A DNA stretch of 64,000 bases, taken from the NCBI GenBank assembly GCA_035048815.1, contig JAUCBN010000043.1:7505001-7569000 (forward strand), read 5' to 3'. The position numbers were made by a program, and so were the translations under genes. The DNA comes from Abelmoschus esculentus (lineage: Eukaryota > Streptophyta > Magnoliopsida > Malvales > Malvaceae). Below the pieces are notes generated by a model that made no database searches, was not told the origin of the DNA, and saw nothing but the letters and a program-made list of their open reading frames with translations. Below are positions 1 through 12,896 of the stretch, piece after piece; positions within the stretch are counted from its first letter, which is position 1; every line of letters starts with the position of its first letter.

Positions 1-243
1 GAGCAGAAAGACAATAAAGATTTAGAAAAATTAACAGAAATTTTGGATGAAAAATTATTGACTGAAAGGTGAGTAAAAAAATAAAAGAAAGAAAAATAGA
101 TTCTTTTGATTCTCCGTAAGCCACCAAATAAAAAATGCAATTTTCAAACAAAAGAACGAAGAAATAAGATTTTTGTGTATGGCACAAATTATCTTAGTTC
201 ATTATGGTTTCATCATTTATTCAGACTCTTCAAGAAAAACTAA
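1..243 (+). CDS. possible 3' end of a gene (partial exon, intron, terminal exon)
   Basis: Bases 1-68 are open in only one frame (starting at base 1) and encode a charged Lys/Glu/Asp-rich peptide ending LLTE. They are followed at once by a consensus plant donor, AG|GTGAGT, at 69. A T-rich stretch ending TTATTCAG gives an acceptor at 223-224. Joining 68 to 225 completes an Arg codon and adds LFKKN before a stop at 241-243. The intron would be 156 bp and AT-rich, as is usual in plants. The upstream part of the gene lies outside the window, so the product cannot be named. A chance splice-like pattern in AT-rich DNA remains possible. Confidence 0.3.
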
Positions 244-2399
244 AAGCAAAAAAATAGCGTGAATGTTAGACTAATGAGTTAATTAGGCTAGTTATTGATA
301 AAATTTGTTAGTATCCCAATAGGTGATTATGAGTTAATTTATTAAATTTATTATAAATATAATTGCTGTAATCAGGCTAAAAAAACAAGCAAAATCATTA
401 GTTTGTAATTCATATTATTCTTAATAAAACCATAGTTTTTTTTTTTTTTTGTTATTTGTAAAATCCCTATCATATTCATTTGCGTTTCTACACTTCACTG
501 TCGGTCATCTACACCGTGCCACCACAATGTCCCCTATCTCACAATGACCAAACACACTGTTTCTTGCAGCCCATCCACGGTATGGCCAGGGTCATGGGTG
601 GAGGTAATTTATTTTCATGTATAAATTTTTACGAACTCGGTAAATGTTTATTTTAAAACATATTCATTTTAGTTTATTCAAAGTTTCAATACCTGAATTC
701 AAAAAATATATATTTTTTCTTTTTTCTAAAGTTTGTTTTCTTATCAATGATTAATAATCAATTTTAGTATTAATATTGATTATCAAACTTATTATTTTAA
801 AAAAAAATTATAACAAACATTTTTTTTTCTTTATAACATACTTTTTTTATTTTTTTTTTATATCTTAACAGTCATTTGATGTTCGTATAGAGAATTTTAT
901 GGCGTTAGTTTGTGATTATGATTTATCGATGATCATAGAAAGATAGATCCTCACTCGATTGATAGTTGTTTGTCGATATAATTAGATATGATAATGAAAC
1001 AATCTATATGATAGTTTAGTGCGCTCATCACTCCTTTTTCACCATCTAAATCGTCTCATTTTGTTAAAAATAAAAGATTCATGAAGAATTTTAGGTTAGG
1101 GTAATATACTAATCTTTATAAAAGTATTTATTTTTCTTTACGTCTTTATATTTTTGCATGAAATTTTGATGAATTAGTTGTTATTATTCTATTTTCTAAG
1201 TGTATTATATTTATAATTTTTTATAATTTTTTAATAAAAATTAATTGTTATGTATAATTTTACATCTTAGTCTCTCTCTCTTATTATTTTCTCTTTATTA
1301 ATTACATGGTTGTAAATTCGATAATTTCAAACATAATACCATATAAAATAATATAAAGTCGAAGTTCATGAACTTAAAATCTCTTTTTTTATTAATTTTG
1401 TGTGAGTCTTTAAAATCAAAATAAAAAATCAGAATCGTTTAACAGAATTATACAATACATTGGACAAAGCTCATTATCAAAGTAAATCATAATTAATTAC
1501 TTATATTTGTACCCAACTTTGGTAGTACTAGTAATTAAAAAAATGAGGTTTTAAGTTCATGAACTTTGAGTTTAACTCTGATTGTATATGAATTAAAGTA
1601 AGTCTTAATAGGAAAGATGATATTTCTTTTTAGAAAATTTGAACTCTAACTATTTTATTTATGTAATGTACATGAAGTTTATCTGGTGTTAAAAATGTAG
1701 AGATGATAAATGGGTTATTTAGTTTAGGTTTAGTTCGAGTTATTTTAGGTCTGATTATATTATTTTTAATTTTGAGTTGAGACTGGTTCAAATATTTAAT
1801 TTTATTTCGGGACTGCAATGATTTCGTTTCGAGTATCAAATCGGGTCGGATGATTTTTTGAATTGGTTAAACTTTGGTTCATTAGTATCGAATCAGGTCA
1901 ATATTGAGTTAATAAGAGATCGATCAATTTCAATCAAATTTTCATGTCAAATTAAGTTTTTATACCTTATATATTACTTTATATAGCATGTATATTTAGT
2001 TGTTTTTTTTGTGAATTGTACGCCAATTCGTATCTCATCTTTTTATCTTTATTTTAATATATATTTTTTATTTTGGGTTGTCTTCTATTTGTGTAACATT
2101 CGGTTCGGATGAAATCAGTTCAGGTCCATTCAATATGAATAAAAATTTATTGGGTTCATTCGTTTTTAGTTTAAAATCTATTCGAACCTTTTTTAGGTCA
2201 ACTAAAATTCGGGCCAATTTTGATTCTATTCAGTTTGCTTCGGATTTTGGGTCAGATTCATGTCATTTTCGTCGAGTCGGTTTTAGGTATCAATTCGGAT
2301 AAATCAATTTGAGTTTTGAGTATCATGTCATGTTTATCAAATCTACTAAAATGTAAGAGATAAAGAACAAGCAATTGGTTTTTATTTACTGTAGCGACC
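244..2399. other. AT-rich intergenic DNA with a diverged CGGGT/GGTTC-rich stretch
   Basis: No coding sequence can be supported. Bases about 1710-2330 stand out from the AT-rich background through repeated short motifs of the TCGGGT, GGTTCGG and GGTCAA type, which look like a decayed dispersed repeat. No ends or target duplication could be found. The small open frames here are not longer than expected by chance in such DNA. Confidence 0.4.
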
Positions 2400-5116
2400 C
2401 TTCCGCTAAAAAAATCGAAGTTACAAACAAAACATCACTATTTTAAAAATTAAAAAATTAGGTTTTGAAATTAAAAATTAATCTGAGAAAAGGAAAAATT
2501 GGAAATTAGATATTAAAAAATTTAAAATTTAAGTTTAAAAAAATGGGAATTGAGAAAATTGTTTTTTTTAAAAAAATAGGAATTGTGATTAAAAGTTTAG
2601 GAAAAAGATGAAATTAGAAAGGTAATTTAAGATGGGTAATTAGGAAATTAAGGTTAAGGATTAAAAATTGAGAAATTGAAGATTTTAAAATTTGAGAATT
2701 TAGGGTTTGAAAAGACCTAAAAAAAGAAAATTGGAAATTAGGTTTAAAAAATGAAATTAGGAATTTTAAATTCATGAGATTGAAAAATTGGGAAACAATT
2801 AGAATGTTTTTGAAAATTAGAGTCGTCATCGGAAAACTTAGGTAGACCAGACACCAGAAAACTAGAGATTCAAAGAAAAAAATGGGTTCAAGAGTTGGTT
2901 ACGACTAAAAACGGTATTAGCGTTTAAAATCGTCCAAAAATTGGCACCTTTTAAAATTACCGCTTAATTAATTTTAAAATTTCCGAATTAATGTGGCATT
3001 AAATTAAAATATATTTATTAATTTAAATATATTTTAAAAAGTCTCTTTATCTGTAGGTAAACGCATACACCACCACCATTACGTCTGATACCGGGCCTAT
3101 TATGACCGAATAAAGAGACAACACATTAATTAAGTTAATTAGGTGTGACTTAAGTAAAATTAATATAAAAAATATATACAAAATAAATGTACAATAAAAT
3201 AAAATACATAATTAAAAAACATGGCACAAATACAAGTAGCTAAATGAAAAAGGATTAAATTAAAAAGAAAATAAAATTTTTAGACACAAATTTAAAGCCA
3301 AAAAAAGTACTAGAAAGGACTATATTGTAGGAAAAATAAAATTTAAGTTACAAAATAAGATCAGAAAGTTAATTGAAATGGTGACTAAATTGAAAAGCTC
3401 TTGAGAATTGCGAGGACCACGAAAATAATTTTTAAAAAGAGGAGGGTTTGAAAATATATTCTAAAACACGGAGTGGATTAAAATAGATTAAACCATTAGA
3501 AAATTACCTCACTACGTCCCAAATCAGGACGAAATTGAAACATCTAAAAAACACAGGAAGGCTGCGAAAAGGGTTTTTAAAACGCGAAGGGATTATTATG
3601 AAATTAATTCATTTTGAACCGGAGGACTGAGTATAAATCATAACGGAAAATTAAAACAAAATCCCTTTATTTATTTCTTCAAAAATAAAGAGAATAATTT
3701 TCCACATTCTTTGTTTTGTTCATCCAAAACCCAGAAAGCATTTGAAGAACATTTAATTTTTTTTTTATTTTTCCAGAAAACTACCACGTGAACTTCCAAA
3801 ACTTATTTTTGTTGTTTTTAAAATAATACCTCATGATCCTTAAACCATATCAAAACAGAAATTTTACTTTCAAAAATCAGAAAACAAAATCCTTTTTATT
3901 TGAAATCGAAAAGAAAAAAACTCTTTTCTTTTTTACTTATTTATCTCTTTTCTTTTCTTATTTGGCTCACCACTGTTGGCACAAAACTATCGAAGTTATT
4001 GTCGAGCAAGAAGATCCAAGGACAAAAAAGCGAAAAGAACTCCGAATAAAGAAAAAGCAAAACTCTAATCTTCATTATTTTCTAGTTCTAAATGCATGCG
4101 AAAAAGAAAAACATTGCGAGGATATACCTCTAAAGTTTTTGTGTATTAATCAAAAATAGGTGGAAGAGCTCCGATTACAACGTGATCTTCGGTTTAAATA
4201 ACCGATTATAATGAAATTGGACAAAAGAGAAAAAAACTCTAAATGCTTCTATTAGTCCTGTCATGTTCTGATTTGGATGTATCGTATGCGCTGGAAATTT
4301 ATTGGATGATGCATTATAATTTTTATATTTTTGTTCTAAAATTCTCTGTTATTTGGCGTTATCCTTGTACGAATCTGATATTGTTTGTTTACTTGTGCAT
4401 GCGTGATTCGTACGAGATCGGTCGGAGAAGGATCTTCGAAGAGCGATCAAACAGCGAGGGGATTCAAACAATTAGCTAGGTAGCTGAAGAGTTGCATGCG
4501 TGGACTATACGCGTGCATCAGGAATCTGAAGAACTAGCGCATGGGCGTGTCGAGGGTCTGAAAGCTTCTCAATCTTCGATCATGATTGTTGGATCATGGA
4601 GATGATCCAACAGCTTTGAGGTGGCTGTGCAGATAACAAAAAGAGGGCATTAGGGTAGGGTTTGATTATTATCATATTAGGTTTAATGATATTTGGGCTG
4701 AAACAAGAAACGAGCTTGTAATTATATTTTCTTTAGGTCGTATTTGGACTGTTATAATAAAATCGATATGGGATGATTAATTATTATTTTGGATTTTTAT
4801 TTAATTTATATTGAATTTTTATTTGGATTTAATTTAGTTAATTAATAATAATAATAATAATTATAGTAATAAAAGAAAATAAATAATATTAACTAATAAT
4901 AAAAAACTGAGAAAAAATTATATATTTTATATTTTCATATTTCCCTAATATTATAGATATTTACATGAAAAATAGGTAACAACATAATATTTTTTTTTAT
5001 TTTTAAAGCATAATAATATAGTTAACGGTCATAATTTAATATATATATATATATATATTTGATTTTAATAACAAATAGGTGATAATAAAGGCTAATTGGA
5101 AAAGAGTAAACACAAG

Positions 5117-5154
<38 letters not shown>

Positions 5155-5302
5155 TTAAAACCCGTTATTGAGAAAAAAAATAAAAATTTAAAATCAGTTT
5201 TATAACTCCAAATAAAATTAATAATTATATTTATTTAAAAAAACAAATTAATTAAATTTTAAGTTAATTAATCATTACTGATGTGATAGTTTAGTGATTA
5301 CA
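2400..5302 (-). mobile_element. TAT/Ogre-type LTR, probable solo LTR (2.9 kb)
   Basis: On the + strand it begins TGTAGCGACCC and ends TAGTGATTACA, the reverse complement of the ends of the LTR at 45719-48663 (TGTAATCACTA ... GGTCGCTACA). The two are also nearly equal in length (2903 and 2945 bp). Shared internal landmarks include the TCGTCATCGG ... TTAGGTAGACCAG block near 2821-2850, matched in reverse at 48490-48530. A block with AAAAAGAGG ... GGGTAGGG near 4638-4670 is matched near 46250-46320. No primer-binding site lies to the left and no polypurine tract to the right, so it is probably a solo LTR. The 5-bp flanks (TTTAC, AGAAC) do not match. It contains TA dinucleotide runs at 5038-5060 and 5123-5152. 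Confidence 0.7.
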
Positions 5303-6644
5303 AGAACGCTCTAGCTATTACAATTTAATTAATTAGAGGGTTTTGAGTAATTTAACATTATATTGCAAAAGTAAAGCAACGTGTATTATTTTATTTTTAA
5401 ATTTTATGTTTTATATATCTTTTCGAATTTGAATAATGCCCGATTGGTTTATGATACCGAACAGAAAATTGTAGTAGTCTATGTTTATATAAGTATTTTC
5501 TCTGTCTTATTTATAATATTTATTACTGACTTTTTAAAAATAGATATTTTAAAATTTTAATCATAGTTATTTTAAATATTTTAATTTATTAAATTTTATA
5601 AAATATATTTTTAAACTACTTGATTAAAAATTTTTAAATATATTTTTTAATATTTTTATCGATAATAGATTTAAAATTATAATTAAAAAATTTGACTAAA
5701 AAAATTAATACTAGAGAAATAAAGTAGGACAGAGATAATATATATTTTAATATAATTATAAATATTTAATTAATTAATTAATTTAAATTAAATTAAATAA
5801 TACAATAATATAATATATAAATTATAAAATTTAAACATTGATTTTAATGTTATAAATTATGGATTTAACCTTGAAGGGTTTCAAGTTTCCGTCAGCGGTT
5901 AATTAAATTTTGAGTTTGAATTCGTATATTATTAAGAGGTTTATCCAATCATAATTAAATATATAATATGAGATAATCTAAATTAATAAACCAAAAGAAT
6001 AATTAAAGATACATTCACAATAAAAATTATTTTATTTACATAAATAAAATAAGTTTTGATGAAATCACTTTATCTAATCTAATCCACCGATAGACTGATT
6101 AAAATAATTTGTGAGCTTTAAATAGAAAAATGCATTATTATCCAAACAATTATTTTTAGTTACAACTTTATTGTAATTACTACTGAAATAATTAATTTTA
6201 ATTAAGGGGATTAATTGTTTCCTTAGTGCCCTAACTTCCCTCTAATTTATTTCTCACCCCCTTCTTTCTTTTGCATAATATAAATTTAATATTTCTTTTT
6301 CCCCAAATTCTAGTTTCTGAAATTATAAAATTTGGAAGTACATACAACCTCGTTTCGTTAAGTATCAGCTTTATATTATTTTTAAAAAAATATATAATAA
6401 TTATAATTTTTTATGTTTGATTAAAATTTAAGTGTACTTCAAGTTGAATTCAAGAAATCATTTCAGTAAAAAAATAGATGATTTTTATCTTAAAATATTT
6501 GTATTCAATCGTTTTGTCTAGAGAGTATGTGTACATTGTTTAAGAGCAAAGTTGTATCATAATTTTTTGAAACTCTGAGCGAAAACTAAAAACATTCTTC
6601 GTATAACGAAAACACATTTTTATTACAAATAAAAAATATTATCT

Positions 6645-6673
6645 TTTTTGGTGCAATATGTATGCACCAAAAA
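6645..6673. repeat. short perfect inverted repeat (hairpin)
   Basis: TTTTTGGTGCA and its reverse complement TGCACCAAAAA are separated by 7 bases. It could be a cruciform, the joined ends of a lost element, or chance. Confidence 0.5.
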
Positions 6674-7813
6674 TAAAAAAATAGGTTTGAAGTTTAGAAT
6701 TATAATTTATGATTAAAATTTAAGGTATTAGGTAGAGTTTAGAATTTATGATTTAAAATTTAGGGTTAGAATTTAAATTTTATTTTTTAGTGTTTGGTAT
6801 AAAAAATAATATCGAATTTTTTTTATTTATCTCATTATTTTAAATTATTAATTTAATATTTTAAATATATTATTTTTATTGTTAGATTTATTTATGTATT
6901 TATTTATCTAAAAAATAATTTTAACTATTAAATTAATTAATTTATTTAATAAATTATAAAAATAAAAATTAAAAAATATAAATAATTAAATTTAGGGGTC
7001 TTAGATTGGTCAGGGGCTTTTAGAGGCTATTTAGGGTGCTTCCCTCACAACCGACCTGTTCAAAAGTAAAGAATATGTATGAACATATACTATCTTGTAA
7101 TCATATTTAGGTTTTTTTAAAAAAAATGTTTTGGATTATTATCAATTTTTTAAGTAAATAAAATATTATTTTTAAAAACATTAAAATTCTGGTGATACAA
7201 ATGAGAAACTTACACAAAAGTATTTAAAAAATTAAAAAAAATTAAAAAAATTATTTTTGACTTTAAACAATATTTGTCACGCTTTTTTCTTATCATAATA
7301 ATATTTTTAGAGTCAAAAATAATTTTGAAATATATATTGATAAACAAATTAATTATATCAAACACTTAATTTTAAATAATATATTAAAATATATTTTATA
7401 GCTTAAATTCATAAATTTTTTTCATCATTTAAAATTTAAATTTATCAAATAAAACCTAAATGTAACTGTACAAAATTAGTTAATTCAAAATTTTTATAAT
7501 TTGTTTATCCATTTTATTGTTATAATCTCCAATTGAGTTGGTCTCCAGAAAACTATTAAAATTTAATTTTATTTAAATAATAAAAATTTTACAATATATT
7601 TTTATCTTTTAAAATTTTTATACATTCTTCAAATATAACAACTCATGGTCGAATAAAGTTAAGAATTATACATAAATATTTTTTTTGAACCGAATGGTAA
7701 GATTATATAACAAAAGTTACGTTTTCTTTACAGTTTAACATTAAAAAAAATAAACCTCATAATTTAATTCTATTTTTTTAGAATTAAATACCTTAAAACC
7801 TAAAAACTAAATT

Positions 7814-8020
7814 ATACATCTTAAATTTTAAATTATTTTTTAGCGTGAGAGTACGTTTAAAAACACTTAAAAGAATAAAGAATTTTTAATCATAATTATA
7901 AAATAATATATTTTAATATACATCTTAAATTTCAAATTGTTTTTTAGCGTGAGAGTACGTTTAAAAACACTTAAAGAATAAAGAATTTTTAATCATAATT
8001 ATAAAATAATATATTTTAAA
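7814..8020. repeat. tandem duplication, 104-bp unit, two copies
   Basis: Two units starting ATACATCTTAAATTT at 7814 and 7918 are almost identical, including the GC-containing core GCGTGAGAGTACG. They differ by a few substitutions and a 1-base indel. A recent local duplication in intergenic DNA; no coding content. Confidence 0.85.
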
Positions 8021-8787
8021 AAAAATAATATTTTTAATAATGTATAAATCATATATTCAAATTATTTTAACTTGAATCACTTAAAAAGTATATGAACAAT
8101 ATATATTTTTTTATTTAATTGTTAATATTCTAATCTAAAGTTAATTTAGTTTGAACAATATTTGATGCACTCTCGGAGTAAAAGTTTTTTTTTATAAATA
8201 AAGTATTTTTAAAATTTAATATTAAGGTTTTAAGGATTAAGGGTAGAATTTTAGAGTTTAATACCCTTAAATTAATATGTGACGTAATTTGAAATCCGCT
8301 TAAGAAAAAAAAAACTCTACTGCTAGTACATTAATTCTTTTAAATAATTTAAAGATGATTATAATATACTATCTACTTATACTATAAATTTTTAATCCTT
8401 TAATATAACACGTATTTTATAGATAAAATAAATTAAACCCGAATACTCTAATCCGAACATATTTTTTAAAAGGGTCCTGTATCAAATATTAACTCATTTA
8501 GTTTTTGATAAAACTAGTTGATTTATGAACCAAAATAAGTAAAGAAGGTAAATGTGATAAATTTGAAAGTTTACGTTTACGAATCCGTCCAACGTCACTG
8601 TCAACAAAACCTGCTCATCTGCAGAATCAGAGTCATCAATTTTACCATCGGTTTCATGAGTATAAGAAGAAAGCAGAAATCGACCTTTCTCCTTACTATA
8701 ATCCTTTGGATAAGAACAAATACCCTAATTTTTCTTTTCTTTTTTTACTGTTTTCCAGTTAGTTTTTCTCCCATTCTTCTCTCTTTC

Positions 8788-8795
8788 TATATAAA
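8788..8795 (+). promoter_or_regulatory. TATA box of the SWEET gene
   Basis: TATATAAA in a CT-rich promoter context, 96 bp upstream of the chosen ATG. With usual plant spacing the transcription start would be near 8820, giving a 5' UTR of about 60 bases. Confidence 0.55.
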
Positions 8796-8883
8796 TCGCC
8801 TTGCCTTCTCCTTTGCTTTCCTTGTTATCCTTACCATCATCTTCTTCTTTGGATTCCCTAGGTTTCAGCTTTTTAATCCAACA

Positions 8884-10609
8884 ATGGAGGTTTTGCATTT
8901 CTTGTTTGGTGTTTTTGGTGGGTCTTTATGTTTCTTGTCTGTGAACTTTGTTTCATGTGTATGTTTTATTCCTTTGAAGCTTTTGAATTTATGGTTTTTC
9001 TCTGTTTTGGGTTTGCAGGAAATGCCACTGCTTTGTTTCTCTTCTTGTCTCCATCGTATGTATAACAAAAAAAATTATCCTTTTTTTCCCGGGAAACAAA
9101 CACACAAAGACCAATCCTTGTTTTCCTTTGTACTTGGATTTTGGTTCTTGAAAACTTCAAAAAAAAAATCTCTGTATCTATGTAGCAAACACATGCAAAC
9201 AAAGACTGAATTTTTGCCAGTTTTTGGAAACTGAGTCGAATCAGCCAATAAGTTTTCTTCTTTTTCCAAAGAAAGGAGAAAAGCAGTTTGATTTTCTTAA
9301 CGTAGAATTTCATTTTGGTTTTGGAAAACTTTTCCTCTATTTTCCTTCAAAATGGTTATCACAAGCACTTTTTCACTAGAAAATTTTCTTCTCTATACAT
9401 TTTGAGTGATTTTAAGAAAAGAACAACAAAGACTGATTTAACACTAATTATTTTGCTAAATCATGTTTAATTTCTGAAGGATCACATTTAAGAGGATCAT
9501 TAAAAGCAACTCCACAGAGCAGTTCTCTGGTGTTCCATATGTGATGACTTTGCTAAACTGTCTCCTCTCTGCATGGTGAGCTTATCATTTTTTTTTTGTT
9601 GTTGCACTCCCCAATAGTACTAATTCGGACCAGTCCGTGACTCGCACCATAATTTATATCTAGATATGGTGAGTGAGTTTCTTAATAGAGATATTTTATA
9701 TACACAAACAAGGCCTAAAATTCAATATTGATACTAAATTGCTTACCGCTTTATCTCATTGGTTGAGCTAATCATTTCCTTCATAGCAAGAGTCTTTTGA
9801 TTTTACACATTCTAATTTGATTTTGGACCGGAATCCTTAAAACAGGTATGGTCTTCCCTTTGTGTCCAAAAACAACATCCTGGTCTCAACAATCAATGGG
9901 ACAGGTGCAGCAATTGAGTCCATCTATGTTATAATCTTCATCATTTATGCACCAAAGAAAGTGAAGGCTAAAATCCTAGGGCTTTTCACTTTTGTCCTCA
10001 CTGTCTTCTCTGCTGTGGTATTGATCTCCCTCTTTTCCCTCCATGGAAATGGCAGGAAGCTCTTCTGTGGCCTTGCTGCCACCATTTTCTCCATCATCAT
10101 GTATGCTTCACCACTCTCAATCATGGTAATAAAAAAAAATCAAACCACTCATTTTACAATAACCCTTTTCTTTATATGCTCTAATTTGATCATTTCATTT
10201 CAAAATGTGATGTGTAGAGGCTGGTGATCAAGACTAAAAGTGTGGAGTTCATGCCATTTTTCCTGTCACTGTTTGTGTTCCTCTGTGGTACCTCATGGTT
10301 CGTCTACGGTATACTCGGCCGTGATGCTTTCGTTGCTGTAAGATATATATAATATACGGTTCTTGATCTCAAACTCGATTTTTATTATGCAACAAATGTT
10401 GAATTGGTTCCCATTGTTGCTTTTTTCAGGTCCCTAATGGGTTTGGATGTGGACTAGGGACAATGCAAATGATTCTCTACTTCATCTACCGCAACAACAA
10501 AGGGTTGTCGTCGCCGGAAACAAAGAAGGCTACAGGGAACGGATCCATTGAGATCAATGGAGCTGAGAAGCAAGGCAATGGCAAAGTTCTTCAAGATGAA
10601 CAAGTTTAG
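8884..10609 (+). CDS. SWEET1: SWEET1-like bidirectional sugar transporter (6 exons, 248 aa)
   Basis: Exons: 8884-8917, 9019-9055, 9480-9575, 9846-10125, 10218-10337, 10430-10609 (747 nt with stop). All introns are GT-AG, and the 37-nt exon 2 is typical of the family. SWEET proteins are seven-helix membrane uniporters made of two MtN3/saliva triple-helix bundles joined by a linker helix; clade I SWEET1 mainly moves glucose across the plasma membrane. Predicted helices are about 4-24, 41-59, 71-90, 98-119, 128-148, 161-183 and 189-210, then a hydrophilic cytosolic tail. Residues known to matter in Arabidopsis SWEET1 sit at the same numbers: the proline tetrad P23/P43/P145/P162, plus Y57-G58, N73, G131, W176, G180 and N192. 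Length matches the family, so the gene looks intact. The start is fixed by the family N-terminus (short lead, then LFGVFGNATALFLF) and the TATA box upstream. Function is by homology; expression is not shown. Confidence 0.95.
9591..9764 (-). mobile_element. SINE in intron 3 of the SWEET gene
   Basis: Read on the minus strand, a Pol III A-box-like stretch (TGAGATAAAGCGGTAAG) is followed by an Au-SINE-like 3' half containing GGACTGGTCCGAATTAGT and a 3' A-run (T-run on the + strand from 9588). Flanking 13-mers GAGCTTATCATTT (9578-9590) and GAGCTAATCATTT (9765-9777) differ at one base and look like a target-site duplication. It lies just downstream of the exon 3 donor but does not disturb it. The B box is poorly conserved, so the copy is old. 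Confidence 0.6.
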
Positions 10610-11118
10610 AATTTGGTCCACTGACCCCCACCCCACCCCCAAAAAAAATCATAATGTTTTACAACAGTTGACTGTGTTAAGTCTTTTGTTTCAATTTTCG
10701 GTTTCCATTGTGGCTAGAGTTGGATCAATGAGAGGATATGTCAAAATTGACAATTCCCTTTGTAGTGGACTGCAACATGAACTTTATTCCCCTTTTTACG
10801 TTAACGAGGTTTTATTTTATTTTTTTTACCTCAAACAAAGTTAGAATTTAGTATTAAATGACAAAACATAAATATTTAAAAATAAAAAAAATCATAAATA
10901 ACTAAATTTTTAAAAATATTATACAAAACCAAAGTTTAAAAAAATGCGAACCTGAGTAGTTTCGTTGCTGCCCCCGAATGTGGATAATTATGTTTGTTTT
11001 AAGATTCAACAAGTGGTCTAAGGGAAAAACTAGATGATGTTTAACTTAGGATATTCGACTTTAAACTATTTCCTCTTCAATGTATATATGCATTGTCAAA
11101 GGGTTAAAAATTTATAAA
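10610..11118. other. 3' UTR and downstream flank of the SWEET gene
   Basis: A moderately GC-balanced stretch to about 10800 probably belongs to the 3' UTR. It then becomes AT-rich. No further gene is seen before the target duplication of the next repeat at 11119. Confidence 0.45.
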
Positions 11119-12626
11119 CAAATTGTAATATCCAAAAATTATTCCTAATTTTAAAACCCTAATTTTGAAATCCTTAATTAAAAACCCTAATTTTTATATT
11201 CTCAATTTCTGAAACCATTGAGTTTTTTTTAAATTGATTTTCTAAATTTAAGGGACTTTTTTTGATAGGATTATAAAGTTTTGAAAGTTTTAAATGTGAA
11301 TTTAAAGATTAGTAGTTAAAGTGATTTGATGACTTTTGGATAACTAATTTGCTTTTAAATTGAATTTTATTTTTACTGAGATTAATTTTTTTATTAATAG
11401 TTTATCTACAATTAATCTTTTTATTAAAAATATCATTTTATTCTAATTATTGTTTTATCAAAACTTTTTATTTAATATTATAAATATTATACTCAGAAAA
11501 AAATCCCTTTAAAATACTATAAGCTTTTTATTATTATTTTATTCTTTTATGGTTTAATAGAATTCTAATTCAAATTGGAATCAATTATTTTTTCTATATA
11601 TATATACATAGTATGGTTTAAGAGAAACCATAAATTGTTTTTCTCCATCAAGATTCTCTAAAGCCTATGTTTTCATTCTTTAAATTCTATTCGAGTTTAA
11701 AACCATATTATTCAGTAATTTGAGTCGGTTTGGCTAAGGTGTATTCTCTTACTGATGATACATTTGTTTTGTTTTGTTTTTCAAAAAAAAAAAAAATTGT
11801 GTGACATGCTTAATATTTTATGCTTTGAAAAATAATCGTGTTTTGCTGCCTTGTGTAAATTTTTGTATTGTGTCTTTGATTGCATATTTGTGTTTCCGTG
11901 TCATTGTGATTTAAGAAATATATAAAACTTTTCGGATTTTGAGATCTTATACTTTTATGAGTAATTATGATATTAAACCCTGTAAAATTATGTTTTCAGA
12001 TAAATTATGATTTAGGATTAAGACTGAGATTGGATAAATTATAACATCATTCATACAACTTGTTTTGTATTGTTTCCTAAAATATTACTCTTTAGAAATA
12101 ATTTTATAAACTATGTTTTGTTGTTTTTATCTACACCTTAGAAATACACTAAGTTCTTTAGGTTACTCCATCTTAGTTTCCTCTTACAAATATTTGAACT
12201 TTAGGCAATGCGGTACCTGAAGAATCTCATACTTTATCCGGTTATTTTATTATTTAATATAAAACTAACTTTTAGTTATTCAAATTATTATTACTATTTT
12301 AAAAACTTTAATATATTTGGGAATTAAGGTTATTTTCAGTATACATAAATATTTTTCTTACATTCGGATATTTTATTTGAACCATCAGACTATAATGTTA
12401 ATTTTAATAAGTTTATGAGATAATTTATTTTAGGAATTTTAACTCTTCTTAAATTACCAATTTTTAGTTATAATTTTAAATTTTGTTTTGATAAATTATT
12501 AAGTAATTAAATATTTTACAATTATTATGAAATAATATAAATTAAATTGGTTTTGAGGATAAAGTTTTTAACGTTAACTTCCTAGATTTAATCTATTTTT
12601 TTATTGTGTTAAATGTGTATTTCTTG

Positions 12627-12835
12627 TTGTGTTATTGTTAAATGAATTTAAATGTGTATTTTCTTCTTGTGTTAAATGTGTTTTCTTTTCTTGTGTTAAA
12701 TGTGTGTTCCTTTCTGTGCTATTGTCAAATGAATTCAAATGTGTGTTTTCTTCTTGTGTTAAAGGTGTGCTTCTTCATGTCCTTTTGTTAAATGAATTTA
12801 AATGTGTGTTCTCTTCCAGTGCTAAATTTATATTT
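12627..12835 (+). repeat. short tandem repeats (~30 bp, TGTGTTAAATGTGT type)
   Basis: About seven degenerate units of the pattern TTCTTGTGTTAAATGTGTNT, some extended with AAATGAATT. The 12629-12844 open frame is only the translation of this repeat. Confidence 0.75.
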
Positions 12836-12896
12836 TGTGATTAACTGTTTATTGTGATACTGTGATCTTGAGATTCCTTGTGATACTGTGATCAGA

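Larger units (their letters stand above)
5303..8553. other. AT-rich intergenic region upstream of the SWEET gene
   Basis: Very AT-rich and without a supportable reading frame. Apart from a 104-bp tandem duplication and a hairpin annotated separately, only runs of A/T and degenerate 'TTTAGGGTTTAG'-like text (6680-6790) are seen. The last few hundred bases should hold the distal promoter of the transporter gene. Confidence 0.5.

Noticed and set aside
8554..9234. A 226-codon + strand open frame across the SWEET promoter and first exons
   Set aside because: It covers the TATA box, 5' UTR, exons 1-2 and intron 2 in the wrong frame. The family-matching exons explain the region.
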